Program-made: the position numbers and the translations under genes
In this document: in pieces, positions 1 to 9,058 of the stretch
Layout of the letters: every line of letters starts with the position of its first letter
Position numbering within the stretch: the stretch's first letter is position 1
The notes under the pieces: generated by a model
What the model was told of the DNA's origin: nothing
Seen by the model: the letters and a program-made list of their open reading frames with translations, nothing else
The model's database searches: none
NCBI GenBank assembly: GCA_016283095.1
Contig: JAEEMG010000013.1
Location: 1-49,412, forward strand
Length of the DNA stretch: 49,412 nucleotides
Source: Paludibacteraceae bacterium
GTDB lineage: Bacteria > Bacteroidota > Bacteroidia > Bacteroidales > Paludibacteraceae
Direction: 5' to 3'

Positions 1-106
1 CCTTTAACTTTAGATTTCCATACCAAGCAAATGTCATTAGGACATTTGAACAAATCAACAATAGAATTGTAAGAAACGCTTTCATATTATTTTTTTTAAA
101 TCATAA

Positions 107-136
107 AACGATTTCCTAATCACTTAGAAAATCGTT
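107..136 (-). terminator. Weak hairpin downstream of tRNA-Lys, possible terminator
   Basis: A perfect 8-bp inverted repeat (AACGATTT at 107-114, AAATCGTT at 129-136) with a 14-nt loop lies 26 nt past the 3' end of the minus-strand tRNA. The T-run after it on the minus strand is broken (TTTTATGATTT), so this is only a candidate end for the tRNA transcript. A second 8-bp hairpin (28-35 with 41-48, loop ATTAG) lies further left with no T-tract. I see no gene in 1-161. Confidence 0.35.
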
Positions 137-161
137 CATCCCCCCAAAAAAATATTACAAG

Positions 162-234
162 TGGCTCGCTTGGGGCTCGAACCCAAGACCCCATCCTTAA
201 AAGGGATGTGCTCTACCAGCTGAGCTAGCGAACC
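162..234 (-). tRNA. tRNA-Lys (anticodon TTT)
   Basis: Read on the minus strand, this 73-nt segment folds into a full cloverleaf. The acceptor stem is GGTTCGC with GCGAGCC (one G-U pair), the D stem GCTC with GAGC, the anticodon stem CATCC with GGATG around loop CTTTTAA, and the T stem TTGGG with CCCAA around loop TTCGAGC. Loop positions 34-36 read TTT, which decodes AAA/AAG lysine codons. The discriminator base is A and the 3' CCA is not encoded. A strong promoter lies just upstream at 257-287. All pairings were checked by hand. Confidence 0.96.
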
Positions 235-256
235 TCCCGATTTTTCAATCGTGATG

Positions 257-287
257 CAAAAGTAGTGCTTTTTATTTAATCTGCAAA
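257..287 (-). promoter_or_regulatory. Promoter of tRNA-Lys, Bacteroidota type
   Basis: On the minus strand, TTTG (284-287) is followed after exactly 19 nt by TACTTTTG (257-264), matching the Bacteroidota primary-sigma consensus TTTG-N19..21-TAnnTTTG. The -7 box ends 22 nt before the first base of the tRNA, leaving room for a short 5' leader that RNase P would remove. Confidence 0.75.
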
Positions 288-316
288 TTTTTTTACATAA
301 TTTTATCGAATTGACG

Positions 317-345
317 AAAAAAAAGACGGAATTTAATCCGTCTTT
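317..345 (-). terminator. Rho-independent terminator after the DUF4837 gene
   Basis: A 9-bp perfect stem (322-330 AAAGACGGA with 337-345 TCCGTCTTT) has a 6-nt loop and, on the minus strand, runs straight into eight T residues (complement of 317-324). It lies 7 nt beyond the end of the minus-strand lipoprotein gene and ends the rlmN-DUF4837 transcript. Confidence 0.85.
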
Positions 346-352
346 ATATATT

Positions 353-1378
353 TTATTGCTCTGAGTTTTCTTGAGCATTGAATTTGACCGATGAAATCAT
401 TGCTTCTAACTGTCTGTAGGCAGAGCGTTTGCTCTTGTTCGGACGGTATATGAATGCTTCTACGGTGATGATATTTTTGTTTTCTGGATCAAGGTAGCTT
501 CTGCTGACGAAAGGTCCGCCCATGATATCACCTTCTATTCTCCATAATCCGCGAATCTCCACACTGTATTTGCCATCCATTGCAGGTAATACTGTGGATT
601 CAGGAGGCATGATCTCATAACGTGTTGTCATGTATGATCCGTCAGATGGTCCACCTACGTATGCTTTCATCACAGAATCTCTGTAGTAGAGTAGGTTGTC
701 TTTCATGAAGTCACTCTCATCATTGTAAGGCATTCTGTAGATTACGATATTCTCAGTGAAATCAGGATTGCCATTGGAGAACCAAGCGAAATCTTTTTCA
801 AAGCGGGCTTGTGTCAATGAAGACGGGATGATCAGTTCCGCTCCGAATCTTTTCCTTACGCTGTCGCAGTAGTCCACATGTCTGAATTTGCCGAAGAATC
901 GTACGACTCTCTCATTCTCTGCATTGATGTAGAATCGACGGATGACTTCGATATTCTTGTTGAAGAATTCTTCAAGAGAATCTTTGCTTGGTGCGGTTAT
1001 ACGTAGCACAGCTTGTGTTTCGGCCCAATTGTCTCTGCTTGCTCCCATTTTAGACTGGGTATACATTGTTGGGTCAATTTCGTAGAAAAGGATGTTGCGT
1101 ACTGGCTTTAAGATGCCTGTGAATCCTTCTGTAGGTGTATAAGAGACATCAAAAAACTTCTCCAACTGTGGCATGCATGGCATTTCATGAGTCAGAGAGT
1201 CTTTCATTCGTATGCCGACGGAATCTCTCCAAACTTTCTGGTCTCCGACAACCAAAAGTTCGTAGCTCTGGCCAGTTACGGTTGGTTTATAACCAACAGT
1301 TCCAGTGGAGTCGCAGCTGCTCATGAATAATGTAGCAATTGATGCCACTAATGCCGCTATTTTTTTTGTTTTCTTCAT
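353..1378 (-). CDS. DUF4837 family lipoprotein
   Basis: The 341-residue product has a lipoprotein signal: charged start MKKTKK, hydrophobic stretch, and lipobox ending at Cys22 (FMSSC). It is therefore probably tethered to the inner or outer membrane facing the periplasm. The rest (opening YELLVVGDQKVW, later FDVSYTPTEGFTG and NILFYEIDP) matches what I know of the Bacteroidota family DUF4837, which has no established function. The gene begins 8 nt after rlmN and must be cotranscribed with it; a strong terminator follows. The family call is from memory of its sequence pattern. The molecular role is unknown and I do not propose one. Confidence 0.8.
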   Translation of the reverse strand: MKKTKKIAALVASIATLFMSSCDSTGTVGYKPTVTGQSYELLVVGDQKVWRDSVGIRMKDSLTHEMPCMPQLEKFFDVSYTPTEGFTGILKPVRNILFYEIDPTMYTQSKMGASRDNWAETQAVLRITAPSKDSLEEFFNKNIEVIRRFYINAENERVVRFFGKFRHVDYCDSVRKRFGAELIIPSSLTQARFEKDFAWFSNGNPDFTENIVIYRMPYNDESDFMKDNLLYYRDSVMKAYVGGPSDGSYMTTRYEIMPPESTVLPAMDGKYSVEIRGLWRIEGDIMGGPFVSRSYLDPENKNIITVEAFIYRPNKSKRSAYRQLEAMISSVKFNAQENSEQ

Positions 1379-1386
1379 ATTCTTTA

Positions 1387-2415
1387 TTATTCTTGGTTCT
1401 TTTTATTTCGTTCTGATGATAACAATCCGCATGCGGCGAATATGTCCTCACCTCTTGATTTTCTGATAGTCGCGTTCAATCCGTTTTTCTTCAGCAGACT
1501 TTCGAATGCCAGCATCTCTGCGTCTGACGCACCTTCGAGATCTACGTTAGGGATAGTGTGGAAACGGATAAGGTTGATTCTGCATTCCAATCCCTGGAGT
1601 AGGGTGGCGAGCATTTTAGCGTGTCGTGGCAGGTTGTTGTTGCCTTTGAATACGGTATACTCAAACGACACTCGTCTTTGGCCTGTGAAGTCGTATTTTT
1701 TTATCTCTTCAATCACCTTCTCCAGCTTAAATGCTTTTTCCACTGGCATCATAGCCAGTCTCTCATCTGAGAACGGATTGTGCAGACTAACTGCCAAATG
1801 ACATTTTGATTCTTTCAAGAAACGTTGCAATCCTGGAATCAAACCAACCGTAGAGACGGTGATACGTTTAGGACTCCATGCGTAGCCGTAGCTGGATGTC
1901 AGAATCTCAAGTGATTTAAGTATATTGTCCACATTGTCCATTGGCTCTCCCATACCCATATAGACAACGTTGGTGAGTGTTTCGAATTCTGGTATCGACT
2001 GGATTTGGTTGAGAATCTCATTTGTTGTCAGGTGTTGTGTGAAACCCTGTTTTCCAGTCATGCAGAATTTACAGTTCATTTTGCATCCCACTTGGCAAGA
2101 GACACACAGAGTGGCTCTGTCTTTGTCTGGAATATAAACTGTCTCAATGTATTTTTCTCCGATTTGGAAAAGGTATTTTTTTGTGCCGTCAGATGATGTC
2201 ACACTTGAAAATGGAGCACGTCTGCCTATTTCATAATGTTCAGACAAAAGAGCTTTGTTTTTAGCAGAGAGGTTTGTTATCTGTTCTATATCTTCTGCAC
2301 CTTTTTTGTACATCCAATCTGCAATTTGAGTGGCTGTGAATTTTGGCATGGCGAGGTCGGCCACGACGTTGCGTAGCTCATCAATTGTCATTCCAAACAG
2401 TCTTTTCTTTTCCAT
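1387..2415 (-). CDS. rlmN: 23S rRNA (adenine2503-C2)/tRNA (adenine37-C2) methyltransferase RlmN
   Basis: This 342-residue radical-SAM enzyme methylates C2 of A2503 in 23S rRNA and, in the characterised enzyme, A37 of some tRNAs. The CxxxCxxC cluster motif is visible as Cys111, Cys115 and Cys118 (GCKMNCKFCMTG). The family motifs VVYMGMGEPMDN and ITVSTVGLIPG follow, and the C-terminal catalytic Cys (FAACG, near residue 329) is present, so the enzyme should be active. Length is normal for the family. It is followed at 8 nt by the DUF4837 gene. Oddly, a strong terminator of the upstream PpiD-like gene ends only 12 nt before the start codon, with no promoter box between, so expression may depend on read-through or a promoter inside the upstream gene. 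Confidence 0.95.
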   Translation of the reverse strand: MEKKRLFGMTIDELRNVVADLAMPKFTATQIADWMYKKGAEDIEQITNLSAKNKALLSEHYEIGRRAPFSSVTSSDGTKKYLFQIGEKYIETVYIPDKDRATLCVSCQVGCKMNCKFCMTGKQGFTQHLTTNEILNQIQSIPEFETLTNVVYMGMGEPMDNVDNILKSLEILTSSYGYAWSPKRITVSTVGLIPGLQRFLKESKCHLAVSLHNPFSDERLAMMPVEKAFKLEKVIEEIKKYDFTGQRRVSFEYTVFKGNNNLPRHAKMLATLLQGLECRINLIRFHTIPNVDLEGASDAEMLAFESLLKKNGLNATIRKSRGEDIFAACGLLSSERNKKNQE

Positions 2416-2427
2416 CTTCTTTTAAGT

Positions 2428-2458
2428 AAAAAAAGGAGGCGAACAGTAATTCGCCTCC
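2428..2458 (-). terminator. Terminator between the PpiD-like gene and rlmN
   Basis: A perfect 9-bp GC-rich stem (2435-2443 GGAGGCGAA with 2450-2458 TTCGCCTCC) with a 6-nt loop is followed on the minus strand by seven T residues. It lies 23 nt past the stop codon of the PpiD-like gene and 12 nt before the rlmN start codon. Confidence 0.85.
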
Positions 2459-2481
2459 ATTATTATTCAAAGTAATATTGA

Positions 2482-4593
2482 TTAATAGAAGTTTGATCTA
2501 TTATCATCAACATCAGCATCCTTACGTAGAGACTCATACATACGGTTTGCAACCATACCCTTAAGATCTCTGTTTAGCATCTGAATGTTTGCCTTTGAGT
2601 TTGAAGGGTTTTCGTTAAGAACCTTAACCTTGTAGACTCCCATCTCACCAACGATGGCATTGCTAACTGCATCAACAGGAAGAGCTGTAATCGCAGCTAC
2701 CAATTTAGGCTCACGACCGATGCCTGAAACTCCATCTCTCATGAAATTTACATTTACAGTGTCTGCATTAGCGAAGTTATCTTCTTTAGCAAGTTCTTCA
2801 GTAAACTTCTTAGCGCATGCTTCGTTCTTAGCTTTTCTCAAAACCTGATTTGATACATATTCCTCAGCTAGTGGAGCATATTCACCGTCAACAGCATTTA
2901 CAAGAGTTCCAACGATATATGAGTCACCAACCTCAAATACACCAGAAACATCACCAACGTTGTGGCTCCAAGCCCACTTGATAATGTCACGTGTGTTGCT
3001 CTGTCCTAGAATCTGAATGTATGGATCATTCTCTCCAAGTGGAGTCAAGTGCATGATATCCAAGTTCTGAGAGTCTGCATTAGCGATGAATTTATCTTTT
3101 GTGTTGTTGTCGATGATAAACTTGTTAGCTGCGTTATACATATCAGTATATGTATCTGTGCTTGGCTCAAGTTTAGAACCGTAAACAAGTATCTTAGCTT
3201 TTCTGACAGGTGCAGTCAAGTCATTTACCTTGATGATGAATGTCATTGAATTCTCAGGCATGTCGAATGTGAAGATATCACCTTTCTTTGCACCACCGAA
3301 CACTTTTGCATCAAAGTCGTCTGTTCCCAATGGGAATCCTTCTTTCACCCAACCTAGTTCGCCACCTTTATCTGCTGTGTTCTTGTCTAGAGAGTGTTTT
3401 GCAGCCAAGTCCTCGAATTTTTCACCGTTGTTCAAACACTTTTTGATACTGTCTGCCTTTTGGCTAACCTCATCTTTTGTTGCAGCAGCCAATACGATCA
3501 AACTGATGTTTGCAGAGTCTGGTGCCATCTTTACATCGGCCATTTTTCTGGCAACCATGAAATCACCATTTTCAAAGATCACATCCGATACTGAATCTTT
3601 CTTTGCATTGAAAGCAAATGATTGGAATGCAGTCTCAATGTCCTTCTCAGAACGGAAATAATTGTTGTATGCGAATACAGAAGATGGATCAGAGAAGATG
3701 ACTTTTAGATCAGCCTCGTCAGCATTCTTGATTTGCTCTTTCATCTCTTCCATGCCTGCTTTTGCATCCTCGTAATCCTGCTGAGATGGTCTTACGTTGT
3801 AAATGATAGCGTCTACAGATCTGTATCCACCGTTGTTCAAAGCGAAGTATTGCTTTTTCATCTTCTCATACATGGCATTCTTGTCTGCATCAGAAACTTC
3901 GATGTTTTTGTTTGCAGAATCGTATGATTTTTTGATTACTAAAGCACTCTTTTCATTTGCTGAGATGCTGTCAATCAAGTTGACAATTGCAGTAGGGTAT
4001 GATACAGCGCTGCTTACAAGGTTGTTTAGTTTGTCGTTAGCAAGCTGAGATTTGATCTGTCCTTCCCAATATGCCCATAGTGATTTCAACTGCTGATGCT
4101 GAGCTTTTTGGCTCTCTTCTAAAGATTCCTCAGGCAAACTGATAAAGTTAAGGATTGCAGAGACCTGTGATGGATTGAATCTTCCATTCTGGTCTCTAAA
4201 CAATGGAATACTCATTAGCATTGGATGGCTTGCTGACAACACCAACTCTCTTAGCTCTTCGTTTGTTACTGCCATTCCAATTTCTTCCATCTCGCTCTCA
4301 ATTAGAGCGTCGTTGATGAACTTGTTCCATACGAAGTTGCGAATTTCTCCTTCGTGTGGAGCCTGCTGTCCAGCGTACTGCTGTTTGATGATCTCGCTGA
4401 ACTGTTTTTCTTTTTCGTTGAATTCAACAATGGAAATCTCTTTTCCATTAACGCTTCCGATGATGCTTCTCTCTCTTCCTATGATAGATGAAGTGCTTGT
4501 TAGCAAGTCTCCTACCACGAAAGCCGCCAATGCCACGGCCACAATTCCAATAAGTAGAGTGGCGTGGTTTCTGATATTCTGTAAAGCTGCCAT
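2482..4593 (-). CDS. PpiD/SurA-like periplasmic peptidyl-prolyl isomerase
   Basis: The 703-residue product is a membrane-anchored folding factor for exported proteins. One N-terminal membrane segment (about residues 13-31, LLIGIVAVALAAFVVGDLL) would anchor it with the rest in the periplasm. A SurA/PpiD-type N-terminal chaperone region follows (IVEFNEKEKQFSE, FVWNKFINDALIESEMEEIG). A parvulin-type isomerase domain lies at about 355-465, with the ADKGGELGWVKEG and MTFIIKV signatures. A second, degenerate parvulin-like region occupies the C-terminal third. The gene lies just downstream of the GldE/CorC-like gene with a TATATTTG box in between, so it may have its own promoter; its terminator is at 2428-2458. 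It is the likely general chaperone for envelope proteins, which could include the giant adhesins, but nothing in the sequence shows that link. Confidence 0.88.
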   Translation of the reverse strand: MAALQNIRNHATLLIGIVAVALAAFVVGDLLTSTSSIIGRERSIIGSVNGKEISIVEFNEKEKQFSEIIKQQYAGQQAPHEGEIRNFVWNKFINDALIESEMEEIGMAVTNEELRELVLSASHPMLMSIPLFRDQNGRFNPSQVSAILNFISLPEESLEESQKAQHQQLKSLWAYWEGQIKSQLANDKLNNLVSSAVSYPTAIVNLIDSISANEKSALVIKKSYDSANKNIEVSDADKNAMYEKMKKQYFALNNGGYRSVDAIIYNVRPSQQDYEDAKAGMEEMKEQIKNADEADLKVIFSDPSSVFAYNNYFRSEKDIETAFQSFAFNAKKDSVSDVIFENGDFMVARKMADVKMAPDSANISLIVLAAATKDEVSQKADSIKKCLNNGEKFEDLAAKHSLDKNTADKGGELGWVKEGFPLGTDDFDAKVFGGAKKGDIFTFDMPENSMTFIIKVNDLTAPVRKAKILVYGSKLEPSTDTYTDMYNAANKFIIDNNTKDKFIANADSQNLDIMHLTPLGENDPYIQILGQSNTRDIIKWAWSHNVGDVSGVFEVGDSYIVGTLVNAVDGEYAPLAEEYVSNQVLRKAKNEACAKKFTEELAKEDNFANADTVNVNFMRDGVSGIGREPKLVAAITALPVDAVSNAIVGEMGVYKVKVLNENPSNSKANIQMLNRDLKGMVANRMYESLRKDADVDDNRSNFY

Positions 4594-4638
4594 TTAAGTT
4601 TTATAGTTTTTTTATTATTATTCGTACAAAAAACGACG

Positions 4639-4646
4639 CAAATATA
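4639..4646 (-). promoter_or_regulatory. Candidate -7 box for the PpiD-like gene
   Basis: TATATTTG on the minus strand matches TAnnTTTG and lies 45 nt before the start codon, in the short gap after the GldE/CorC-like gene. No good TTTG is seen about 20 nt upstream, so only half of the promoter is supported. Confidence 0.45.
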
Positions 4647-4660
4647 ATAAATAATATTCG

Positions 4661-5803
4661 TTAATTTGCGTTTGTCACTCTCAATTTTACTAAATCTATC
4701 TTTGTTGTCTCAACTTTGATCACTTCAAAGCTGTATTTTTTGCCTATTTTGATGATTTCTCCTTTTTTAGGCAGTATGTTGTGATGGGTGAGGATCAGTC
4801 CGGCAATCGTCTCGTAGTCTGGAGACGTCGGTAAATCCAATCCGAATTTCTCATTTGTTTCTTCGACTTCAAGTCTTCCTGAGATCAAAAACTCTTCATT
4901 GCTGATTTTCTTCTGGACGTACTCGTCTTCGTTGTCGTACTCATCTTCGATCTCTCCGAAAATCTCTTCCATCAGGTCTTCCATTGTGATGATTCCTGCA
5001 GTGCCTCCGAACTCGTCAACGACTAGTGCCAGACTTTTTTTCTGTTTCTGTAGAACTTTTAATAGTTTGTTTGCGGCCATTTCTTCCGATACGACTATTA
5101 TCGGATTCAGTATATCTGATATCTCGGATGGTCTGTCGAATATGTCTGACGAGTGGACATATCCTATAATACAATCTATATTGTCTTTGTAAACAAGGAT
5201 TCTTGAGAAATTGGTTGATATGAATAGCTTTTTTAATTCGTCGACGCTGCTTCCCACTTCTATTGCGGTGATCTCCGTGCGTGGAACAATACAGTTCTTC
5301 AATTTTAGAGAAGACAAGTCAAGAGCGTTTTGGAAGATTTCGACTTCATTTTCCGCTCCTTCATTCGATCCTATTGTACAATTGTTTAGCTCGTAACTTC
5401 TGTTAGTGCTGATTTCGTATTCGGAATTTCTGAAGAGTCTGGCAATAGGGTAGGCTGCTAGATGGAATATTCCAGAAAAAGTTTCAATTGAGTCATTGGG
5501 TAATTTGGCAATGTTGCTCAAACGAAGTGTTGTTTCCAGAGCCACGAATATTCCTAAAAACGTTGCGAATGTTATATATATATTGTATTCATTGAATGTG
5601 ACGAATGCACAGCATATGGCTGCGGCAAGATTTAAGATTCGCAATCCGGCTTTGAATGATCTTACTTTTGTCGCGGAGTAACTTGCGAATCCTGATTTTG
5701 TCTGGTCGTCACTTATCTCAATCTTATTTTTGTAAGCACTTATAAAATTGAATTCTATAAGATATGTCGCAAATAATATAAGTGCTATTATGCCTGTCCA
5801 CAT
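4661..5803 (-). CDS. GldE/CorC-family membrane protein (DUF21, CBS pair, CorC domain)
   Basis: The 380-residue product has three parts. The N-terminal 145 residues contain hydrophobic segments near 1-20 and 55-95 and resemble a shortened DUF21 membrane domain. A CBS pair runs from about 170 to 290 (IVPRTEI, IIGYVHSSDIF, LALVVDEFGGTAGIITMEDL). A C-terminal CorC/HlyC domain follows (FLISGRLEVEETNEKFGLDL, YETIAGLIL). Relatives are annotated hemolysin family, CNNM/CorC ion-transport related, or GldE, a gliding-motility-associated paralogue in Flavobacterium. The DUF21 part is shorter than in classical CorC. The start codon lies 2 nt after the lptC stop, so the two genes are cotranscribed. A role in divalent-cation handling is inference from the family. 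Confidence 0.85.
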   Translation of the reverse strand: MWTGIIALILFATYLIEFNFISAYKNKIEISDDQTKSGFASYSATKVRSFKAGLRILNLAAAICCAFVTFNEYNIYITFATFLGIFVALETTLRLSNIAKLPNDSIETFSGIFHLAAYPIARLFRNSEYEISTNRSYELNNCTIGSNEGAENEVEIFQNALDLSSLKLKNCIVPRTEITAIEVGSSVDELKKLFISTNFSRILVYKDNIDCIIGYVHSSDIFDRPSEISDILNPIIVVSEEMAANKLLKVLQKQKKSLALVVDEFGGTAGIITMEDLMEEIFGEIEDEYDNEDEYVQKKISNEEFLISGRLEVEETNEKFGLDLPTSPDYETIAGLILTHHNILPKKGEIIKIGKKYSFEVIKVETTKIDLVKLRVTNAN

Positions 5804-5805
5804 AA

Positions 5806-6417
5806 TTATTCTTTTTCTTTTTGGGGATCGTCGTTCTGTTTCTCTTCAATCGGGAATATTCCCTCTGGTTTTTTTATAGTATAGTTTGTGAACGACTGGT
5901 TTGATTCAAAACCACGTCCTGTGATGATTCTTTTATCTTGTGTGATTTTGATTTTTTCTTTAGAATATACTTTCTTTTCCTTTTGGTCCCAGAATAGTTG
6001 GTCCGTCTCGAAGTATTCTCCTTTGATGTTTTTTGATTTGACACTGTCTCTTAGATCCCATAATTCCAAATCTGTATAGTATTTCGCATATTTGGATGTG
6101 ATCGACGCATCTGTTCCCATCGTGTCGTTAAGAGTCTCAAAGAATAATCCTTGAGGAAAGTACCAGTATGGTGTGTCTACTCTGTCGAATATATACCACT
6201 CTTTAGTCTCCATCCTGTATTTTACGATTCCGGAGTCTGAGATTAGAGTATACACATCTTTTGCATATTGTCCTGCTACAGAATCTCTTTCAATTGCATC
6301 GGTTGTCTCAAGTTTGTCATTGTCGCATGAGACAAAAAAAGAAAAAAAAGACACGATTGCCAAAGCAAATGCTTTGACAACCATGCCTTTATGATTATGA
6401 TTTACACTTTCTTGCAT
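5806..6417 (-). CDS. lptC: LptC-like LPS export component
   Basis: The 203-residue product fits the Bacteroidota LptC family, which links the LptBFG transporter to the periplasmic LPS bridge. After a hydrophobic N-terminus ending at Cys31 (SFFVSC, a lipobox-like site) comes the conserved core with IVKYRMETKEWYIFD, FFETLNDTMG and AKYYTDLELWDLRDSV, ending in TGRGFESNQSF. A second possible start is Met12 (6384), which would give a more compact lipoprotein signal. The gene overlaps the stop of the upstream TPR gene by one base and is followed at 2 nt by the GldE/CorC-like gene, so it belongs to the coaX operon. Its partner lptE is in the right arm, at 44419. Confidence 0.88.
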   Translation of the reverse strand: MQESVNHNHKGMVVKAFALAIVSFFSFFVSCDNDKLETTDAIERDSVAGQYAKDVYTLISDSGIVKYRMETKEWYIFDRVDTPYWYFPQGLFFETLNDTMGTDASITSKYAKYYTDLELWDLRDSVKSKNIKGEYFETDQLFWDQKEKKVYSKEKIKITQDKRIITGRGFESNQSFTNYTIKKPEGIFPIEEKQNDDPQKEKE

Positions 6418-7760
6418 TATCTAACAGTTGTTGTCTCACCAATCCAACCTGGAACTTTGTAAGAACCACCCTTGATTCCTCTCATGAACAATTCAGACTT
6501 GTCTGGGAATTGTTTCTTGTATGAAGCGATCAAACTGTTTGCCTGGCTTGCCAATGATGGATCAACGGCTTTTGCCTTCTCTAGTTTGTCTACAGCAGCC
6601 CAGAATGCTGTCTTCTGGATAACTGGATCGTCGTCGATCGATGTGTAACCATATGCATATGCGTATGCAATCATTATGTATGCCTGTCCAGCAGTTGGAT
6701 CCATAGCAAGTGCCGACTGTGCGTTAGAACGGCAAGCCTGGAAATTCTTCTGAGACAAGTAGATGTTTGCGATATTTAAATAATAGTCGCTTTTCACACT
6801 TTTGCTAGTCTCAAGTTTGATGGCCTCCTGAAGGTACTGGATAGCCTTGCTGTTGTCTTTCTTTGATATAGCCTGTGCAGCCATACCTGCTGCAGATGCT
6901 GCAGTCGGTTCGATAGCGTGCAAATAAGCAGATCCTTTGAAGTATACAGCAGACTCTTTACAGTCAGCAATACGATAAAGCTTCAATACGTCGTTCAAGA
7001 ATGCCTTGTCATTCTTGTTCGCCTCAATCTTAGAAGCGTATGCCTTGTCAAGAGTTCCACACTCTGCGGCTCCAGAACGTGCGAATACTCTGTTCACAAC
7101 ACCGATTGATGCGTCGAATGTAGAGTCGTTGGCAGCAGCTGCTGTCATCATAGGCATGATCTTCATATAATCTGCAATATACAAATCTCTGTTTACTGTT
7201 GGATTTGCTTTGTATATGCCGTCAGACAAAATGAAGTACTGCTGGAATACCTGTGCCTCATTCTTCTCTCCACCTTTCTCGATTGCTTCCTTCAACCATC
7301 CGTAAGCTTTCTGTTTTGTGGCGTCGTTAGTCAATGTTGGGGCATAGTTGATGTAGTCGAACGATTTACGTCCAAGAATGTAATATGTAGGATATTTCTT
7401 TACGTTTCCAAAATACTTGATTCTCAAATCGTAAAGGTTCATCAAATCTTCAAACAAGGCTTTCTTCTTGTTTACATCTTTTTCGTTTTCGATCTCCCAC
7501 TTCAACATGAAAGCACCGTCTGTATAAGCACGCTGAGTAGCTCTTGGACACTCTGTTGTGATTGTCTTCCAAGACTCATGCATATCTTTGTAATTTTTCT
7601 GCTTTGCAAAGTTCTGGAACAATGATACGCTTGACACACATCTAACACTGTCCTCTCCTGTTCCAAACTTTGAATTTGGAGTGTTCACTCCTAACTCTGC
7701 CATCGTTGGCACACACATTGCTATGCCTAATGAAGCTAGAATTAATGATTTTGTATTCAT
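6417..7760 (-). CDS. Secreted TPR-repeat protein
   Basis: The 447-residue product begins with a Sec signal peptide (MNTKSLILASLGIAMCVPTMA), so it acts in the periplasm or at the outer membrane. Tetratricopeptide repeats are clearest at about 285-370 (AAQAISKKDNSKAIQYLQEA, YLNIANIYLSQKNFQACRSN, AYIMIAYAYAYG). The N-terminal half is helical with weaker repeat character. The gene lies between the barrel candidate (38 nt gap) and lptC (1-nt overlap), an arrangement I recognise as conserved in Bacteroidales. The role is unknown; TPRs suggest a protein-binding scaffold. Coexpression with lptC makes an envelope-assembly role plausible but unproven. Confidence 0.8.
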   Translation of the reverse strand: MNTKSLILASLGIAMCVPTMAELGVNTPNSKFGTGEDSVRCVSSVSLFQNFAKQKNYKDMHESWKTITTECPRATQRAYTDGAFMLKWEIENEKDVNKKKALFEDLMNLYDLRIKYFGNVKKYPTYYILGRKSFDYINYAPTLTNDATKQKAYGWLKEAIEKGGEKNEAQVFQQYFILSDGIYKANPTVNRDLYIADYMKIMPMMTAAAANDSTFDASIGVVNRVFARSGAAECGTLDKAYASKIEANKNDKAFLNDVLKLYRIADCKESAVYFKGSAYLHAIEPTAASAAGMAAQAISKKDNSKAIQYLQEAIKLETSKSVKSDYYLNIANIYLSQKNFQACRSNAQSALAMDPTAGQAYIMIAYAYAYGYTSIDDDPVIQKTAFWAAVDKLEKAKAVDPSLASQANSLIASYKKQFPDKSELFMRGIKGGSYKVPGWIGETTTVR

Positions 7761-7798
7761 TTCCCTAATTTTTTGATGTTTCTACTTTATTTCGCCGC

Positions 7799-9058
7799 TT
7801 ATTCAAGTCTGCGACGTACGAACCATTTTTCATTAAGAGTCGCGTTGAGCACGAATCTTAAGAATCTGTCACTCATCATATCTTTGTTGCTGAGTGAAGT
7901 GAATCCATATTCTACAGTGAAGTTGATCACTGTCGGATTTAGACCTCTTTTAAGTGGAAAACCGAAACCTGCGGTTAATAGGTTTTCTCTGTTTGTATCG
8001 CCATGCACTTTATAATATGTGTTGGCTGTTGAGAATCCCCATCTGTATGCAACTCTGTTAAAGTATTTCTTGCTTGTGCTGTTTGGACGGAGTTCCGCAC
8101 CTAAATTCAGTTGCTTTCGGTCTTCAAACACTTTCTCTCCAAAATATTCTACGTCGCTCCATTTCTGGATTTTGTAGTCGACGCCGAATGCCCATTTGTT
8201 TTTGAATCTATATGATGCTCCGAATCCCAATGTAAAAGGTAATTCAAAAGCTTTGTCATATTCTGTAGTTACTGTGTCAATGCCGGTTGTGACAATTGTT
8301 TTTGTCGCAGTCGCGTTCAATTTGTTCTTTGGCTCAAACGTCGCTCCAAGCACCAACGATTTGTCTTCTCCTGTTTCAATTGCATACTGTGCTCCGAATG
8401 TGACTGCGAAGTCATGCACGTCTATCGTATTCGACTGCAATGTCGTGTGATAGAAGTTTTTGTTCTTTGATTTGGAGAAGTCGGCTTCACTCTGGGTTGT
8501 GATGTCTCCGTACAAGACCTTCAGATTACATCCGAATGAGAATGGTTTCCACGGCTTGAATCCAAAACCGACGATTACCTGATTGATGCCGCCTGCCCCT
8601 GCGTACGAGTTAACCAATGTGTCTGCATTGTTTACCTCAATCTGTTTGTATGAGTCGGAATATTTATATCCTACGATAGAGTAGGGCTCCAATCCAATCG
8701 CTATGCCCATCCAATTCTTGATTGGAATCTGTAGACCAATTCTTTCCAAATTTCCGGAAAAATCACTGCTTTTTGAATCCCCGCTGGAATAAAAAGATGA
8801 TTTCAGTGACGCTCCAAGTTCAAATCTGAAGTTGAGTGAATCGATAGCTGTATATGTCGCAGGATTGCCGAAGTTTGTGTGTTGGTTGTCTCTAAGTCCG
8901 ACTGACAAACCTCCCATTCCTCTTCCTTGTGCAGACACTCCATCTACCAGTGTTCCATATCCATATCTGGAGTAGGGTGAACTGGTGTTATTCTGACCTG
9001 TTGCTGCTATTGCTGTGCCTAGGCAAAGCAGTGCACTTATTATTATTCCTTTTGACAT
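7799..9058 (-). CDS. Outer-membrane beta-barrel protein, function unknown
   Basis: The 419-residue product has a signal peptide (MSKGIIISALLCLGTAIAATGQ) followed by SPYSRYGYGT and RGMGGLSVGLRDNQHTNFGNPA, the opening typical of Bacteroidota FadL-like outer-membrane proteins. The rest alternates aromatic and polar residues in short strands (FSFGCNLKVLYGD, WAFGVDYKIQKWSDVEYFG). It does not end in a canonical aromatic residue (it ends RRRLE). Its first 16 nt overlap the end of coaX, implying translational coupling. It could be a small-molecule channel or an envelope structural protein; the sequence does not decide. Confidence 0.75.
   Translation of the reverse strand: MSKGIIISALLCLGTAIAATGQNNTSSPYSRYGYGTLVDGVSAQGRGMGGLSVGLRDNQHTNFGNPATYTAIDSLNFRFELGASLKSSFYSSGDSKSSDFSGNLERIGLQIPIKNWMGIAIGLEPYSIVGYKYSDSYKQIEVNNADTLVNSYAGAGGINQVIVGFGFKPWKPFSFGCNLKVLYGDITTQSEADFSKSKNKNFYHTTLQSNTIDVHDFAVTFGAQYAIETGEDKSLVLGATFEPKNKLNATATKTIVTTGIDTVTTEYDKAFELPFTLGFGASYRFKNKWAFGVDYKIQKWSDVEYFGEKVFEDRKQLNLGAELRPNSTSKKYFNRVAYRWGFSTANTYYKVHGDTNRENLLTAGFGFPLKRGLNPTVINFTVEYGFTSLSNKDMMSDRFLRFVLNATLNEKWFVRRRLE

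Noticed and set aside
136-378. 80-codon minus-strand frame across the tRNA
   Set aside because: It reads through the complete tRNA-Lys and its promoter and resembles no protein.
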